Shown here piece by piece: positions 33,100 to 63,072 of a stretch of 64,000 nt of DNA. The DNA lies in NCBI RefSeq assembly GCF_010015445.1, contig NC_053116.1, forward strand, positions 26,589,137-26,653,136, read 5' to 3'. Numbering within the stretch: position 1 is the first letter of the stretch; each line of letters starts with the position of its first letter. Made by a program: the position numbers and the translations under genes. The stretch is from Perca fluviatilis (taxonomy: Eukaryota; Chordata; Actinopteri; Perciformes; Percidae). The notes beneath the pieces were generated by a model. It was not told the origin of the DNA. It saw only the letters and a program-made list of their open reading frames with translations, and did not search any database.

Positions 33100-35590
33100 G
33101 AAATATTGAATAATACCAAATAAAGTACAATATTTTAAGTTATTTTCAAAGAAAAGTCAGTCAAACAGGTATGTCAAAAGAAGCAACAAAAGGTCATATT
33201 ATAGCATGTTACAAAAGTGATGACTAAGTCTTAGTATGGTTTATTGGGAAAAGTGATAAAAGTCATAATAATAAAGCATAATATTTCAGGAAAAAGTCAG
33301 TATATAGAAAAAAGTAAAATAATCATTGAATAGTTTGTCGAAAAAAGTCATGAAAAATAAATAGTATAGTACGTTCGGAAAAAAGTGATAAAAAAGTCAA
33401 AGTATAGTATGTTGAAAAGATTGTAAGCTTGTATAGCATTTTGAAAAAAGCCATTAAAAAGTAATAGTTGAAAAAGTCCAAGTATAAGTCATAAAAAATA
33501 GAAAAAGGTAAAGTAGGGAGAATAGTGGCAAAGTGGGAATTGTTTTAATTAGTATGAATTTCACTGAAATGTTTAATAATACCAATATTGTATTAAACAA
33601 AAGTGGAATATTTTAAGGTTTTAAAAAAAAAGGTCATAGCATGTCGAAAAGTCATAGTATGTCAAATTATAGCATGTTGAAAAAAGTGATGAAAAAGTCA
33701 AAGTATAGTTTGTCGAAAAAAGTCATGAAGCCATAATATTATATTGAAAAAAGTCATAAAATAGTCATAGTATAGTATGACGAAAAAAGTCATAAAAAAG
33801 TCCTAGTTTAGTATGTCGAAAAAAGTCATAGTATAGTATGTCAAAAAGTGATGAAAAAGTCGCTCTTTTGGTAGAGCGTGCTCCCCATGTACAGAGGTTC
33901 AGTCCTTGCAGCAGCGGCCACAGGTTCAATTCCATCCTGCGGTCGTTTGCTACATGTCATTCCACCTCCCTGTTGAAGCTGTCCTATCAAATAAAGGCCT
34001 AAAATACCAATAAAAATCCTAAAAAGTCAGTTTAGTATGTTCAAAAAAGTGATAAAAAACTCATATTACAGCATGTCCAAAAAAGTCGAAATTTAGTATG
34101 TTGAAAAAAAGTGATAAAAAAGTCATAGTATAGTATGTTGAAAAAAGTTATAAGTCATAGTATAGTAAGTCGAAAAAAGTCATAGTATGTCAAAGAAAGG
34201 CTGGAAGAAGATGCAAACTTCCAGCCCGGACTGGTAATCAAACCAGGGGTCAGTGACAGCAGTCCCTACTTGCTGGAGCAGTGCCAAAGTCATAGTATAG
34301 AATATTAAAAAATGATATATAGTATATCGAAAAAAGTCATAAAAAGTAATTGTAATGTATATCATAAAAGGTCATAGTATGTTGAAAAAAGTGATAAAAA
34401 AGTCATAGTATGTCAAAATAAGCCTGGACTGTGAATTAAACCTGGATCAGAGTCTGCATTGCGTATTTTCGCGTTGCCTGTTGGAGCAGTGATAACAACT
34501 GAGCCACTGTGCCACTAAAAGAAATTATGTTGAAAGCATAGCATAGCGTGTCAAAACATTTCATTAAAAGTCATTGAATAGTATGTCGATAAAAATGATA
34601 AAAAAAGTAATAGTATGTCAAAGAAAGGCTGGAAGAACATGCAAACTTTACACAAAAGAATCCCAGCCCGGACGGACTAGGAATCAAATCAGGGGTCAGT
34701 GACAGCAGTCCCTACTTGCTGGAGCAGTACCAAAGTCATAGTATAGAATATAAAAAAATTGTATATAGTGTATCGAAAAAGTCATTGTATAGTATGTCGA
34801 AAAAAGTGATAAAAAGTCATTGTAATGTATATCATAAAAGGTCATAGTATGTCGAAAAAAAGTGATAAAAAAGTCATAGTATTGCATGTTGAAAAAAGTC
34901 ATGAAAAGTAATTGTAATGTATATCATAAAAGGTCATAGTATGCCGAAAAAAGTGATAAAAAAGTCATAGTATGTCAAAATAAGTGATAAAAAAGTCATA
35001 GTATGTATGTTGAAAAAATGTATAGTATAGTATGTCGAAAGAAACATCAGCCCAGACTGGGAATCAAACCTCCTGGTTGCCTGTTGGAGTAGTGCTAACC
35101 ACTGAGCCACTGTGCCACAAAAGAAATTATGTTGAAAGCAGTCATAGCATAGTATGTTTAATAAAAAGGGATTAAAAAGTCATATGTATGTTCGAACAAA
35201 GTCAATGTATAGTATGTTGAAAAAAAGTCATAGTAGAAAATGTTGAAAAAAATCATAGAATATATATATATAAAAAAGTCATAGTACAGTATGTCGAAAA
35301 AAGTAATGAAAAAGTCATAGTATTGTATGTTGAAAAAAACGTCATGAAAAGGGCCAGCCCGGACTGGGAATCAAACCTTGGTCAGAGTGTGCATTGCTTA
35401 CTTGCTGGTGCTAGTTGGAGCAGTGCTAACAACTGAGTCACTGTGCCACTAAAAGATATTGTGTGAAAACAATCATAGCATGGTATGTCAAAAAAAGTCA
35501 TAGTATAGTATGTCGAGAAAAGTGATCAAAAAAGGTATTGTATAGGATGTTGAAAAAAGTCATAAAAATAGTCATAGTATAGTATATCTA
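33100..35590. repeat. A/T-rich tandem array, unit near 36 bp, with interspersed tRNA-like blocks
   Basis: A diverged unit, gtcatagtatagtatgtcga followed by aaaaaagtgataaaaaa, repeats through most of the 2.5 kb. Five longer blocks interrupt it near 34190-34290, 34425-34520, 34615-34735, 35040-35120 and 35345-35455. In reverse complement they read like 'gtggctcagtggttagcac' and 'ggtttgattcccagtc', that is A- and B-box-like. The first and third blocks are near copies about 426 bases apart, a higher-order duplication. Confidence 0.85.
33861..34010 (+). mobile_element. tRNA-derived SINE copy inside the tandem array
   Basis: It starts 'cgctcttttggtagagcg' (A-box remnant), has 'ggttcaattcc' (B box), and ends 'ctgtcctatcaaataaagg' with an A-rich tail. 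This is a teleost tRNA-type SINE, truncated at its 5' end. A second copy lies at 46112-46287. Confidence 0.75.
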
Positions 35591-38160
35591 TCTGAGATTA
35601 ACTGAAAGAGCCCTCGAAAACTTCCCATTGAAGAAGCTCTAGAAAAACCTAAACAATACGTGGTATCAATATAATGACTTCAACGTCAGCCCCAGAAAGC
35701 ATTTGCGGACACATTGATAAATAATTTTGTGGCTATAGTAAAAAAAGGGGGGCATATCAGCAATGTGAAAAACTGGTACTCTGTGGCTTTTGTCATTTGG
35801 AGGCTCAATGAGCCAAATGTAGTAAGTCTTATGCTTAAATGAGCACATTGGCTGAAAGAACACAAGTATATCTAGGTTTTGACATATAAATGGTATGTGA
35901 GAAGTAAGAATTGTGGCTGTGAGAGCAAGTTAAAGAGAAAGTTTTAAGGCAATGTTCTCTCTCTTTTGCACTGTAGCTGTGACATCACCCACACAGAGCA
36001 GCCCTTAAAAACACAGAAAAAGCCTAAGAAGCACTAAACTTAAACAGTGATAACACAAACTGTAAAAAATATCAAAAAGCTGAATCATTTTCTACTGGCT
36101 GAAGATTTTGTGAAAAGTTTAAAGTTTGAATGACATCTGTAGGTGAACATTTGTGGGAGGAGTAGTATTTAGAAGTGGAAAAAGCTTGAAGGGGATTTAA
36201 AGATTGCTCAATTGACTTTAAAAAGAAAAAAGCTTAATATTTGAAAAACTATAAATGGTGGCGAAAAGTTAAGCACAAAAGTCCTTAAAGAGCTGAACAT
36301 TTGATATTTGAATGATTTTTGTAGCTGAAAGTGTTCAGAAGTAGTAGGCGACTGGAAATTTTACTGCTGAATCAGCATTCATAAATAAAAACTAATCAGT
36401 TACTTGGTTAAAAAAAAACGACTGGATTTATGAGAGCATTAAAATAAATCACAGTGTTCATGCCAAAGTTGAGCTTGTTTTTTCTTTTTTTTTTTTCTTT
36501 CTTCTTGTGTTTCGTTCTTGGAACCTTACGGTTCAACCCAACATCATTTGTAGGCAATTACAGTATTATAATTCTCATGTCGATTTTCTAAATTGCAAAC
36601 AGTTAAAATGCCACACAGTATATCACACACATTTCTTGCTCACACACACGTTCACATGCTGCAGTCCGGGTGACTCTTTCAATAGGCTTTTCAATTATTA
36701 ACACACATTAAATATGCACATGGTGGATGTGGGCTTGATCCTACAGACTTCAACCAGCCACAAGGGCACTTTAATCTAAAACTAAGAAACAGACTGCATA
36801 AGGTGATGCAGAGACATATATACAGAACTGTAGACAATTTCATAAGAGGGCATTAAAGCCTAAAAGACCCACGAGTCATTTTCTGCTGTCTGACTGTCCC
36901 TAAAGATTGGACAGAGAAGGTTAGAAAAGTCTTCAGGATTGCTACTCCTGAATGGATATCCTGCATCATATTTAAGGTACTAAATATTCTTAGTTTGAAG
37001 CAATTATATTTATATTTTAGAGTTTGCCAAAAAATGGTGAAGGATCTGGAGTAATGTCTGTGTAGTGCCTCAACCTCTCAAAGCCATTATTTCATCTTCA
37101 TTCTGTCAATCACTTGTCAATTAAGGGTCAGATATTGGTGGACAGATATCTCATCTCTGGTTGAAACCGCATGTTTAGGCAGGACATGACATAGAGGGAG
37201 TACTTAAAGTGACACTGTACCTTTTGAAATAACAAATGACACATTATCACAAATGGAAAGTTGAATTTCTAAACAATAAAACGGACTTTTGCTCATTTCA
37301 GTACGCTCACGGGTTTCACAGCTACAGCCAGTGGCAGGGCATTATAGCTTCTGTTGGCTAATGTTACAGAACATTGCATATATATATATATTACTGCATA
37401 AAAGACCATACTGAGCAGTTTGCTGAAAACATAACTTTTTTAGTATTTGTGCTAAACAAAATTGAGAACCACTTGTTGAAAAACAGATCATAATGTGACT
37501 AGGGGCCAAAAACTCTGCAGGGAACCATTAAGTGTTCCAAATAAAAAAAAATGTCTTGCACATAATCTTAAACTATAAAAAAAACAGTTGTTACTAATAA
37601 CATTAACAATGGCTCTGTTCAAATCAAATGTCCCTGTAAGTCATGACAGGGAGTCAGCACTGAAGCAGCCAAATGGAATTCAGCCATCATTAATTTTATT
37701 ATTTAAACCTGTGCTTTTCCTGCTGTGACCAAGTCCAGCCAGCATCTGGCACTAGGCATCTTCAATTGGTGTATACCTATTAAAGCTGGAAATATTCTGG
37801 TATTCTTGTGAATATGCAAGTAAAAAAAACAGAATTAGTTTTTGGGTGTACAGATGTCCAACTGTTGTCATCACTAGAGCTACGCTGCTTGACTAAACAT
37901 GAAGAGTCTTTATCAAAAGTTTCAGCCATGGGCTACAGAAGCAAAATGGGCTACAGAAGCAATATTACTTCGTGAGAAATAATGGATGTGGTTTAGGCAG
38001 TATATTTTCCTTTGAATTTTTATATAGGCTACTTGTATGCTATCTTGAAAAAATTGTTATCCAGGATGTGAGCGAATAGGATGATGTAAAAATAAAGAAA
38101 ATGCACAATGTTTCTTTCACTGCAACCACAATCTACAAGAAAGACTTCCGACACAAGTGT
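35591..38160. other. intergenic spacer with diverged repeats
   Basis: No gene is seen. At 36060-36370 a diverged repeat has 'aagtttgaatga', 'gtaggtgaacatttg' and 'agtagtatttagaag' variants that recur about every 110-150 bases. The rest is AT-rich and without recognisable coding sequence. Confidence 0.45.
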
Positions 38161-38762
38161 TGTGAAGAAACCATCCCTTTATTGATGTGAAGCAGTCCCA
38201 GCCAAGTCAGGGTCAAAAGGGTTAAAAACAGTCAGTGCTCAAACAGACCAAACCGTTTCTCCACACCCTGCTGGATCTAGTGGGGTGGGATTTACAGAGT
38301 CGTACTGGGTGCAGACGTACGAAACACCGCGCGCTGAAGAAGTGAGAGGGGTTCCACAGAAAATATAAAAAGACTTCACTTTACTCCAAACCACGTTCAC
38401 TGCTTTTACTGAAACACTACAGCAGTACCAGAACTTTCTCTGGGAGGTAGGAAGGGCTTAGAGGGTTGAGGTGTGGATGTGTGTGTGAAGGGAAGGGAAG
38501 TGTTTACACAAACTAATGGGGTAAAAATCTGGGGGGTCAAAACCACATCGACGACGTTAGAGAAAAACCATGTTATCTTTTTTTTTTTTTTTTTTCCCAA
38601 ACAAATGCTTTTTGTTTAATGAGAAGGAGAGCATGAGTGGGCTAGAAGGGCTTCCCCTCCTTCTGTGTTGGTTTATTTGTTTGTTGTCTCCATGGTGATC
38701 GCCAGTGAACCACGGAGTCCTTTACCATATTGTTGCCGCTGGCTGCCACCGCTGCAGCGTTC
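38161..38762 (-). other. tkt 3' UTR
   Basis: The stretch runs from the tkt stop to the AATAAA (TTTATT on +) at 38178-38183. It contains a 20-base A run on the - strand (38578-38597). Confidence 0.6.
38178..38183 (-). terminator. tkt poly(A) signal
   Basis: TTTATT on the + strand is AATAAA for tkt, 580 bases after its stop. A proximal TTTATT near 38670 is an alternative. Confidence 0.6.
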
Positions 38763-55244
<16,482 letters not shown>

Positions 55245-55500
55245 CTGGCCAAAGAAGATCACACGCACACACAAGCCGGTTAAATAAAGTTAAGAGTTAA
55301 AAGTCCGCGGTCTGCTGTCCTGAGAATAAAGGCGATGAGTGTGCAGTGGACAACGGCAGGGGTTAAAAAGAGGCAGTGGTGTTGAATTTGAGAGACTGAC
55401 AGGAGGGAGGGGGCGTGTTTATAAGCCTATGAATATGGCTAATCTAAGGAGCCTACAGTTACTCCAAACTGTCACGCATGAGCACAGCCAATAGGAGGAG
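55245..55500 (-). promoter_or_regulatory. tkt promoter and 5' UTR
   Basis: On the - strand TATAAA lies at 55423-55418, directly followed by a GC box-like 'cacgccccctccc'. A CCAAT motif on the + strand is at 55488-55492. This predicts a start near 55390 and a 5' UTR of about 145 bases before the ATG at 55244. Confidence 0.55.
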
Positions 55501-57100
55501 GGCTTTGGACTGCGACCAAGGCCACACGCACACTCGCACGCTCCGGCACACACTGGTCAGGGACGCTCAGGTTCAACCTCAACAGCGCCATATTTTTTCT
55601 AATGACATTTTCTGGGGGAAGTTAAGACACGGACAGAAAATTCAGGAGTGAAAACAATAATAATGCAAATAAAACAAATTCGTACAGTGTTCTGGCCATC
55701 TCAAGATTAATTAATTTCAAACAGCCGGAATTGTAAAATATTATAAAAGCAAAATAATGTTTAGAGGTTTATATAGGAACTACAGGAACATAAATCCACA
55801 CACACTAATGGACTTTTCTTGTAGTTGTCATGTGATGTGAAACTAAATAGTCATACATCTGCACCAGTATCACCAAGAAACCTCCTCTTTCAATGCATAT
55901 GGTATTTGAACAAAGAGCAGAATTATACGGTATGCTTGGCTTGGGTATTAAAAAGGATAATCGATTTTTTTTAAAATTGGATCTAAGAATGTTTTTCAGG
56001 AGAAAAACTGATCAGAAGAGGGTCTATGGTCTAATTTAAATGTATTCCGGTGTGATTTACATGAAAAAGTTTGAAGACCGAATATTAAACACATACGTAG
56101 ATACAGTTGAGTGTAATACAAACACGTCCCTCATTAAACAATTAAGTGTACCTGTCCCGTGAAGCTATGGCATTTAAGAAGGAAGGGTGACATGCAAAAG
56201 GATTCTTTTTGCATGTCACCCACCCTCCCTTCCTTTTAAAAGGAAGGATCACAAATGGCAGTAATCTTACCTTGATGACATTTCCCACTAAGGCGGACCG
56301 GATTAGTTGCAGTACAAACCAGCTACACCTGCAACATGCAAGCCATTCAGGTCAGGACTCAAGACTGACACAGCTCTTAGTAGACACCAGAGGACCAGGG
56401 AGGGAATTTTAAAAAGGAAAATAATAACCTCCTCCTTGTCAATCTAGTTACTCAATATCTGAGAAGTAGAGACATTTGTTTCGTCACTTAATCCGAGATA
56501 GACTCACAGATTAAGTTATCTGATGAAATTAACCCTTGCATGGGCTGATACCAACTGATAACAATTTAATGTGGACAGAGTTCCATTAACCCTGGACTGT
56601 TGAGTACAACAGATAAACAGTGAGCACCTAGTGACATCTGGTGGTCAAAAAGAGAAACAGCATCAGAGGAAACCATCTGTCGAAATGGAGGGAAAAATTG
56701 ATTTTCTCTTATTGATGCTCTATTAAAAGACTGGCAGAAAACCTCTTTAGAAAATGTAAATTTTGAGTCACAAGATTGTCCGGTTTAAAAACATACAAAA
56801 ATTTATAAATCACATTCCAGTTTAAAATCGTTAAAGCTTTTTTTCTGAGCTAACAGCGGCTGCTTGCAGCAGCAAATTAAAACAAACAACTCTATTATCA
56901 ATTCTTTAATATCACAAAATAGTCAAAATAAACCAAATTTTGTACAGTGGCAAAAATCTTGGAAAATTTATATAATTTGCAAAGACTTTCTCAATATCAT
57001 ATATCTGGCCAAGAAGATAACTTATACCAAAGCGTAAAATAACCTTAAAATCTTAAATATGTGACCGGGATTAAAAAAACTCTACATTTCAATTATTCTT
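55501..57100. other. spacer between tkt start and dcp1a 3' end
   Basis: AT-rich with no gene seen. It contains the hairpin at 56176-56236 and a 'tagtgacatctggtggtc' repeat motif near 56630. Confidence 0.5.
56176..56236. repeat. inverted repeat / hairpin
   Basis: 'aaggaagggtgacatgcaaaa' (56179-56199) is mirrored by 'tttttgcatgtcacc' and the following 'ctcccttcctt', with a short loop (ggattc) and a small bulge in the outer stem. Confidence 0.85.
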
Positions 57101-59425
57101 CCTGTGTGTTTATTCAACCAACACATGCCAGAAGTGTTGGCAAGATTACATCTGCAAATGAAAATTATAACGGGGCAAAGAAGTGTACAAATCATTTGAT
57201 TTGCTCCCATGTCATTAACAGTTGGTACTGAAAGCATGTGTATCTGAGTTCAACCTAAATATGCTGGACACCAAAGAAAACAAGACTGGCACATACACAC
57301 TGCGAGTATGAAATACATTCAAATAGCAGGACAAAATGCAAGTTGTGGTATCACAATCAAGACCGGTATTTATGCAGAAATTTCAAATCACTCCTTCAGT
57401 TGATTAAATTACTTTCTGCATGTTCCATGACTGAAATGAAAATATTTGAAAAGAGCCGTAATCTCTGCAATTTGTGTTTGCAAAACCTAACATTAAAAAA
57501 AAAAAAAAAAAAAGTACTAAGGTTTCCATGTGGAATGACTTGGTATATTGATTGCTTAGATAACTATAGTATAGACATGTGATCAGTAATGGGGTAAAAA
57601 AAAAAACATTATTATCAAAAGAAAAAAAAAAAAATTTTTAAAACCTCCATTTTATTTTTTTTTTTTTTTTGTTTTACATTATTTTTAGACGTTTGTAATG
57701 GTCTTGTATGTGCTGAACATTTTGTGGTAAATGAAACATATTAGTAATCTGTGTGGGGGTTTAAAAAAAAAATTCCCACACGCCACATAAACCTTTCTAA
57801 ATCTTTGAAAGCTTATTTTCTGATGTACATTAGAATAGTTTTTTGTTCACAAACTGCATTAAAAGCCACACAGCGTTACACAGCGTTACACAGCGTTACA
57901 CAGCGTTACACAGCGTTACACATGATGAGGAGGCAGATGTGCTTCTTCCTGTTCCCACTGCGGTCTGCAGAGTGTACGGTTTTGTGCTGCAGTAGCCTTT
58001 TACTGCAAAAAACGACAAGTTACCACAATTAATTTAGCCTAACTGTGGGCTGGAAAAAATAAATTTAGAAACAGGAATGGAGGTAGTATATATATATTTC
58101 AACATTAGGTGGATTACTGGTATAAACTGGTTTGAAACATACTGAAGCTATCAAAAGCACATCAGTCCCCTATGTTTTAAGCAATTTAATATTAAAGGTG
58201 TAAATGTAAACAATAATCCTAAATTAATAGCAATGTGTGTATTTTTTTTCTCATGATATAAAATTATACATCATTGCAGAACCAGAACCCAGAGGTTCAG
58301 ATAAATTTAGCTCTACTGTACCATCCTAAAGTATCCCACAATGTCTATTGCACGTTCCCCTCCAAGGACATCAAGTACTGAGCTCAGCTGGTGGAGGAGA
58401 GATGAACGGCACAGACGAGGGGAAAGACAAAAAGAGAGAGAAAGAGTAAGGACAGGGAGAAATGTCGAGAAAAGAAAAGGAACAAAGAAGTTGGCTTGTG
58501 CGTTCGTTTCTGTGTCTTCATGAAAACGTCACAGGCTGTAACATAACATAAAAAAAAGAAAATAAAAAAAAAAGAAATCAGCCGGGAGGAACGGATTCTT
58601 AGAGTGAGCTGCAAGTGCTTCTCCAAAAAAATAATGGAACTTCTTTATCTTCCTTGGACAAGGGCTGAAAAAAACTCATCAAAAACAAATGGCACTAAAA
58701 CTGTGATGGCTGTTCATACATGTCTCAGCATTACTTCAAGGTAAAAGGTTCAAAAAGTGAAAGAAAAAAAAAAAAAAAAATAGGAAAATGAGCAGTCCTT
58801 TTTGAACGCCACACAGTGGGACAGACCCCCAAAACAGTTCTGAGGTCCCCAGCACAGAGGTCTCTCTCTTAATAAGCAGTGTTAAGTGTGTAATCACTGT
58901 CCCCATACATTCGCACTGCGAGAAGTCCAAAGACGTGAGATGAGTAAGAGAAACAGCATCTGCGATTCCCAAAATTGTCTTTTCCAAGGCCAAAAGTGAA
59001 TGACAGTGGCCCTGTCCTCAAACCTGCAACAGCTAAATCTTCCAGTATGTGGCCAACTGTTTTATTATATTTATAATGTAAAAATGAGAACCCAAGGCCA
59101 CACTGGGAAGTTTTATCTCATCCTTTTCTCCCACAGTAGCTCTGGTTTGACTAAGCAGACATAAAATTAGTCCAAGGTAACGCGAGTAGCCAGGAAAGCA
59201 TCAGTGTTCATGTAAGTTCAAGTTCGGAGTCAGGAACAAAGGGTTAAATGGCACGCTGCATGCTATAATAACCCTTAGAACAGACTAGTTCTGAAGCATT
59301 GTGGTGTACAGTGTGTAAACAACCTGTTATCTGCACTGCTTTTAACTCCCATTAACTTCTGGATTCTTCAAAGGTTACAAAGGGGCGGTAGCGCTGAAAG
59401 TGTCAGTGATGATGGTTGAAGTAGA
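57101..59425 (-). other. dcp1a 3' UTR and downstream region
   Basis: There is no coding exon. On the - strand AATAAA occurs at 57656-57651 and 57114-57109, so the UTR could be 1.8-2.3 kb long. It contains homopolymer A/T runs (57494-57513, 57622-57670) and the 10-bp repeat at 57871. Confidence 0.4.
57871..57920. repeat. 10-bp tandem repeat, five copies
   Basis: 'cagcgttaca' is repeated five times without error. Confidence 0.97.
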
Positions 59426-62400
59426 CTATAGCTTCATGTTGCTGAAGTCCTTGGACAGACTCTGCAGGTAAGCATCATGAATGGCACTGAGGAACTCTGG
59501 GTCATTCTAGACGGGGAGGAAATAAACGAGAGCAGAATGAACAAACTACGTACAACTGTTAATACATCCAAATTATTTTGAAGGTGGGACTTTTAAAATA
59601 GCAGATTCACATTGATAGACTCCAAACGTAACAGCAGCATCTCTACTCAGAATCAGGGTCTCCGTTAGGATTCACAACAAACCGTCAAATGTTTTCTTTG
59701 GAACCGTTTCTTCAGCAGAAAGGTGTTCCAATAAAAACTGTATATAGTGAGGTCTGTAGATTACCCTGATTAACATGGATACTGTTTCTGGAAAGACAAG
59801 TTGCTATTGCATTATTTAAATGTCATTTTTAAATTATCTGAGCACCATAAATTACATTACATTCACCTTCACCATATTAGGGCAGAGGCAGAAAGACGGA
59901 ACTCTCTAAAACTTGACTTGGCTGCTTTCGACCAAACATTTCCAGGAATTATGGAACCAGAGGAACTAACAAAACTAAACTAAAAGTCCCTTTTCCCTTT
60001 TATTATTGTTTGAGTTTCCACAGCGTCCATGCATTCAGTTGCTGCACTATCAGTTAGTACTAGCTCTGGAGCAACCGTACAGGAACCAAATTTAATCCCT
60101 GGCTCCTCTAATGGCAGCTTTAGTTTCTGTGTTCCTCAAAGGATTCTTGGACCCATGAGAAAGTTCTATGCTCTAAAATTGGAGCAAAATTCCATGTTTA
60201 CTAGCTCTTTTTGTAATGTGGGTGACTGACCCTCTAACTTTACACTAGTCTTTTCATTTTGAAATTGTAATGGTAAGGTAATGGACAACAGCTTTAGCTT
60301 CTACGTTTTCCCTCTGCAACGTGCCAACAGTAATGCTTTTATGTATTTTATGCCCTTTGTGTACCTTAATGAGGTGTATCAGAGTATCCTGCAGCTGTGT
60401 TATGCTGCAGGCTGCTTGTGGAGGCTCTAAAGCTCCTACAGAGGACGAGGGCTCGGAGGGGGCAGGAGGGACCACTGATGCTGCTGCTGTCGTTTTACTG
60501 ATGGACTGCTGGAAGACGCTGGGGGAGAGGAGCACAGAATTTGCCGGCCTTGGAACAGCAAGACCTGGACTAATGGGGACAGCCTGAGAATAGAAAAGGA
60601 AAGATGGGGAGAGACAAAGGAGAAGAAATTATACAAAAAAACAATATGCTGGGTTACAATCTAATTTGTTGCGGTATAAAAGTATACGTGACAAACAAAA
60701 CACTGTTGAGGGTAATATCAACAAACAGATCCACAAAAACAGCTGCTTAGAAAGTCGTTGAACTTACAGACATTGGTTTAATCAGGTTTGGAGGCTGAGA
60801 GAAAACATCCATCTCCTTGCCATGCTGAAGAATAGGTTTCCCCATTGGCTCTTGGAAGCTGTGGGGTGGGAACAGCATGCTTGGCAGAAAGTTTGGCGCG
60901 AGGATGGGTTTGTGGATGTCCGAATTCACAGATGGCACTGCTGCTTTGAGGGTGTTGAGTATCTCCTGTCCCAAATAGGCCGTAGGAGCTGCTGATGGTG
61001 CTGCAGGACCAGGGAGAGCACGAGGCTCTGAGCCAGCTGGAAGCACCATGAGAGGGGAGACTGAGCACTGAGGTTGGGGGTCTGACCTGGGGACCACTGA
61101 CTGAAAAACAGGGCTGGGGTGTAGCGCATACGGAGCTGGGAGCAGGCCGTGTACTTGGTGCCGCTGACTTGAACCAGGGTCCTGGGATGTGACATGGGGA
61201 GGAAAGAGTGGGTGTTGGCGGGCTGGAGAGGGATAAGACTGGTCCCGGAGGTAAGCAGTGGAGGGGTCACTGGAAGCTGTGGTGGTGTTCTGTGTGGGCA
61301 TGGTGGGTAGAGAGGGGTCCTTAGGGAGGGACGATCCAAAGAGCTCCTCAACTGTGATCTGCTTCACCATTGTATGAGAGCTCTGGTGGGTAAAAAGAAC
61401 AAATCTGTGAGCTGTGGAACTTAAACGCATACAAAGCAGTACTAAAACAATGACAAATCCTCAAAGAAATATGAGGATGCAAAACTGGACTCAGAGAACT
61501 TAAGATGGGCATTGTTCACCATTTTTTGACATTCAATATATTAAGCAATGAACTGATTAATTTAAAAAATGTAATCATATGGGGAGGGAATAATAAGGGG
61601 ACCCCATGTGTTTTAAGGGTAAAATGCAGACAATGAATTGTCTAATAACGGCACAAAAATGAAAAGATCTGTTAATGGAAAATGGAACCAACTATCAGGA
61701 GCCAACCAAAAGTAAGCAAGATCAGTATCACGTATAAAAATGAACATAAATTGTGTGTCCATAGCCTCGATCCCTAAACTCTCCGCTTTACTAAAATCTG
61801 AACTGATCTGAAATCTGGCTAAAGAGCCAGTCCTCAGCTCCTTCTTGACTGAATTTCTAGGTATCAAGAAAACGCATTTTGCATACCATTTTCTGCTCTC
61901 ATAAAATAGTCTTTGTCAAACTAAATTGTCAGCCCTGATATAAAACCCAGAGATTGGGTGAGTGCATCTGTCTGTTTGCAACATAACCTACATAATCAGC
62001 AGCTTTCTGTTGCCAAATGCTCAACCGTATATGGGGTGACAGTGACTCCTGAAATAAAAACAAGCACCATCTCTTTGTCCTCCTCCACAGTCTCCATTTG
62101 TAGGAGTTAAATAAAAGTGTATAAATAATGAATACATATCAGACCTTTGCATACATGTTTGTGTAACGTAGGTACCTTTTCTGGTTGTGGTGTGCTGTGG
62201 GCATGCTCCGTGGCATTGATGGCCGATTTCACATTAGGCTCTGCGGACACATCTGTGTCACCTGTTAGAGCCTGCATCACACACACAAAAATGAAATGGT
62301 ATTTTTAATTTTTCAGGGCCAGAGGATAAATATATGGACTAAAAGCCAGGGTCAAGCAACTGGACAACGCATACATTTTAACTTCAACCCTGGATGCTTA

Positions 62401-63072
62401 AACAAATGCCACCAGACCTGAAATAATCCCAGATTTAGTACCCCTGTAATCTCAGATATGCGTATGTGTGATTCATGAGTCTGTATCTGTTGAGTCAGAC
62501 CTGTGAAGTATTTCAGTCAGTGTTTAAAAAAGGTATGGATGCAATAAAAAAACTACGAATGCTAAATTTGTATTCAGGCCATGGAAAGTCTGTGATCCAA
62601 GGTCACATTTTTTGTATGTATAATCTGCACTGTGTGTTGCCTCCTCACTCTCTGGTATTCCTCCTTGGCTTTGCTGAGCAGTTCTAGGATGTCGATGGGC
62701 CGTGGTTCTGCGACACCATTGGTCTTTCCAGGCTCTGCCCTCTCCGGCGACTTTCTTTGGGCATGGTCTGCTTCTTGTTTCATAATCCTGGGGGGAGAGT
62801 TAACGCGTGAGATTTAGTCTGAACACCTCACTGTTATTTGCTTTGTCAAATGCGGATTTAAATACTCCTTGTGAGGTAGTGATGAAGGTAGAGTTGCTTC
62901 CAAAGCTAACACCTAATGGGTGAAAAAACATTGACGTGCTAACAGTGTACTGTCCTATCTGATCCAAACACAAATAGGGTTAGGCCTACATGTCTGGCAA
63001 CTTACTTGGCCATCAGCTGAGCGATGCGTTGACAGTCCCTCTTGTCATAGAACCAAATACTGTAGATACCCA
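59426..63072 (-). CDS. dcp1a: dcp1a, mRNA-decapping enzyme subunit 1A (3' part; 5' end outside window)
   Basis: Six exons in transcript order: 63006-63072, 62649-62787, 62176-62271, 60768-61382, 60365-60583 and 59426-59506, giving 404 residues and a stop. DCP1 activates the DCP2 cap hydrolase in cytoplasmic P-bodies. The first exon visible carries the end of the EVH1 domain (GIYSIWFYDKRDCQRIAQLM). Next come RPIDILELLSKAKEEYQ and the conserved VKQITVEELFGSSLP. A long Pro/Ser-rich linker follows, with a leucine-rich helix candidate (GQEILNTLKAAV). The C terminus, QLQDTLIHLIK then NDPEFLSAIHDAYLQSL, is the DCP1 trimerisation domain. The tail resembles DCP1A more than DCP1B, and tkt as neighbour supports this. 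The start and most of EVH1 lie beyond base 64000. Confidence 0.92.

Noticed and set aside
33861..33950. A functional tRNA gene.
   Set aside because: The cloverleaf is incomplete and the downstream tail is that of a SINE.
34190..35455. A CRISPR-like array.
   Set aside because: Units are diverged, directly adjoining and A/T-rich, with no constant spacer size or cas genes, in a vertebrate genome.
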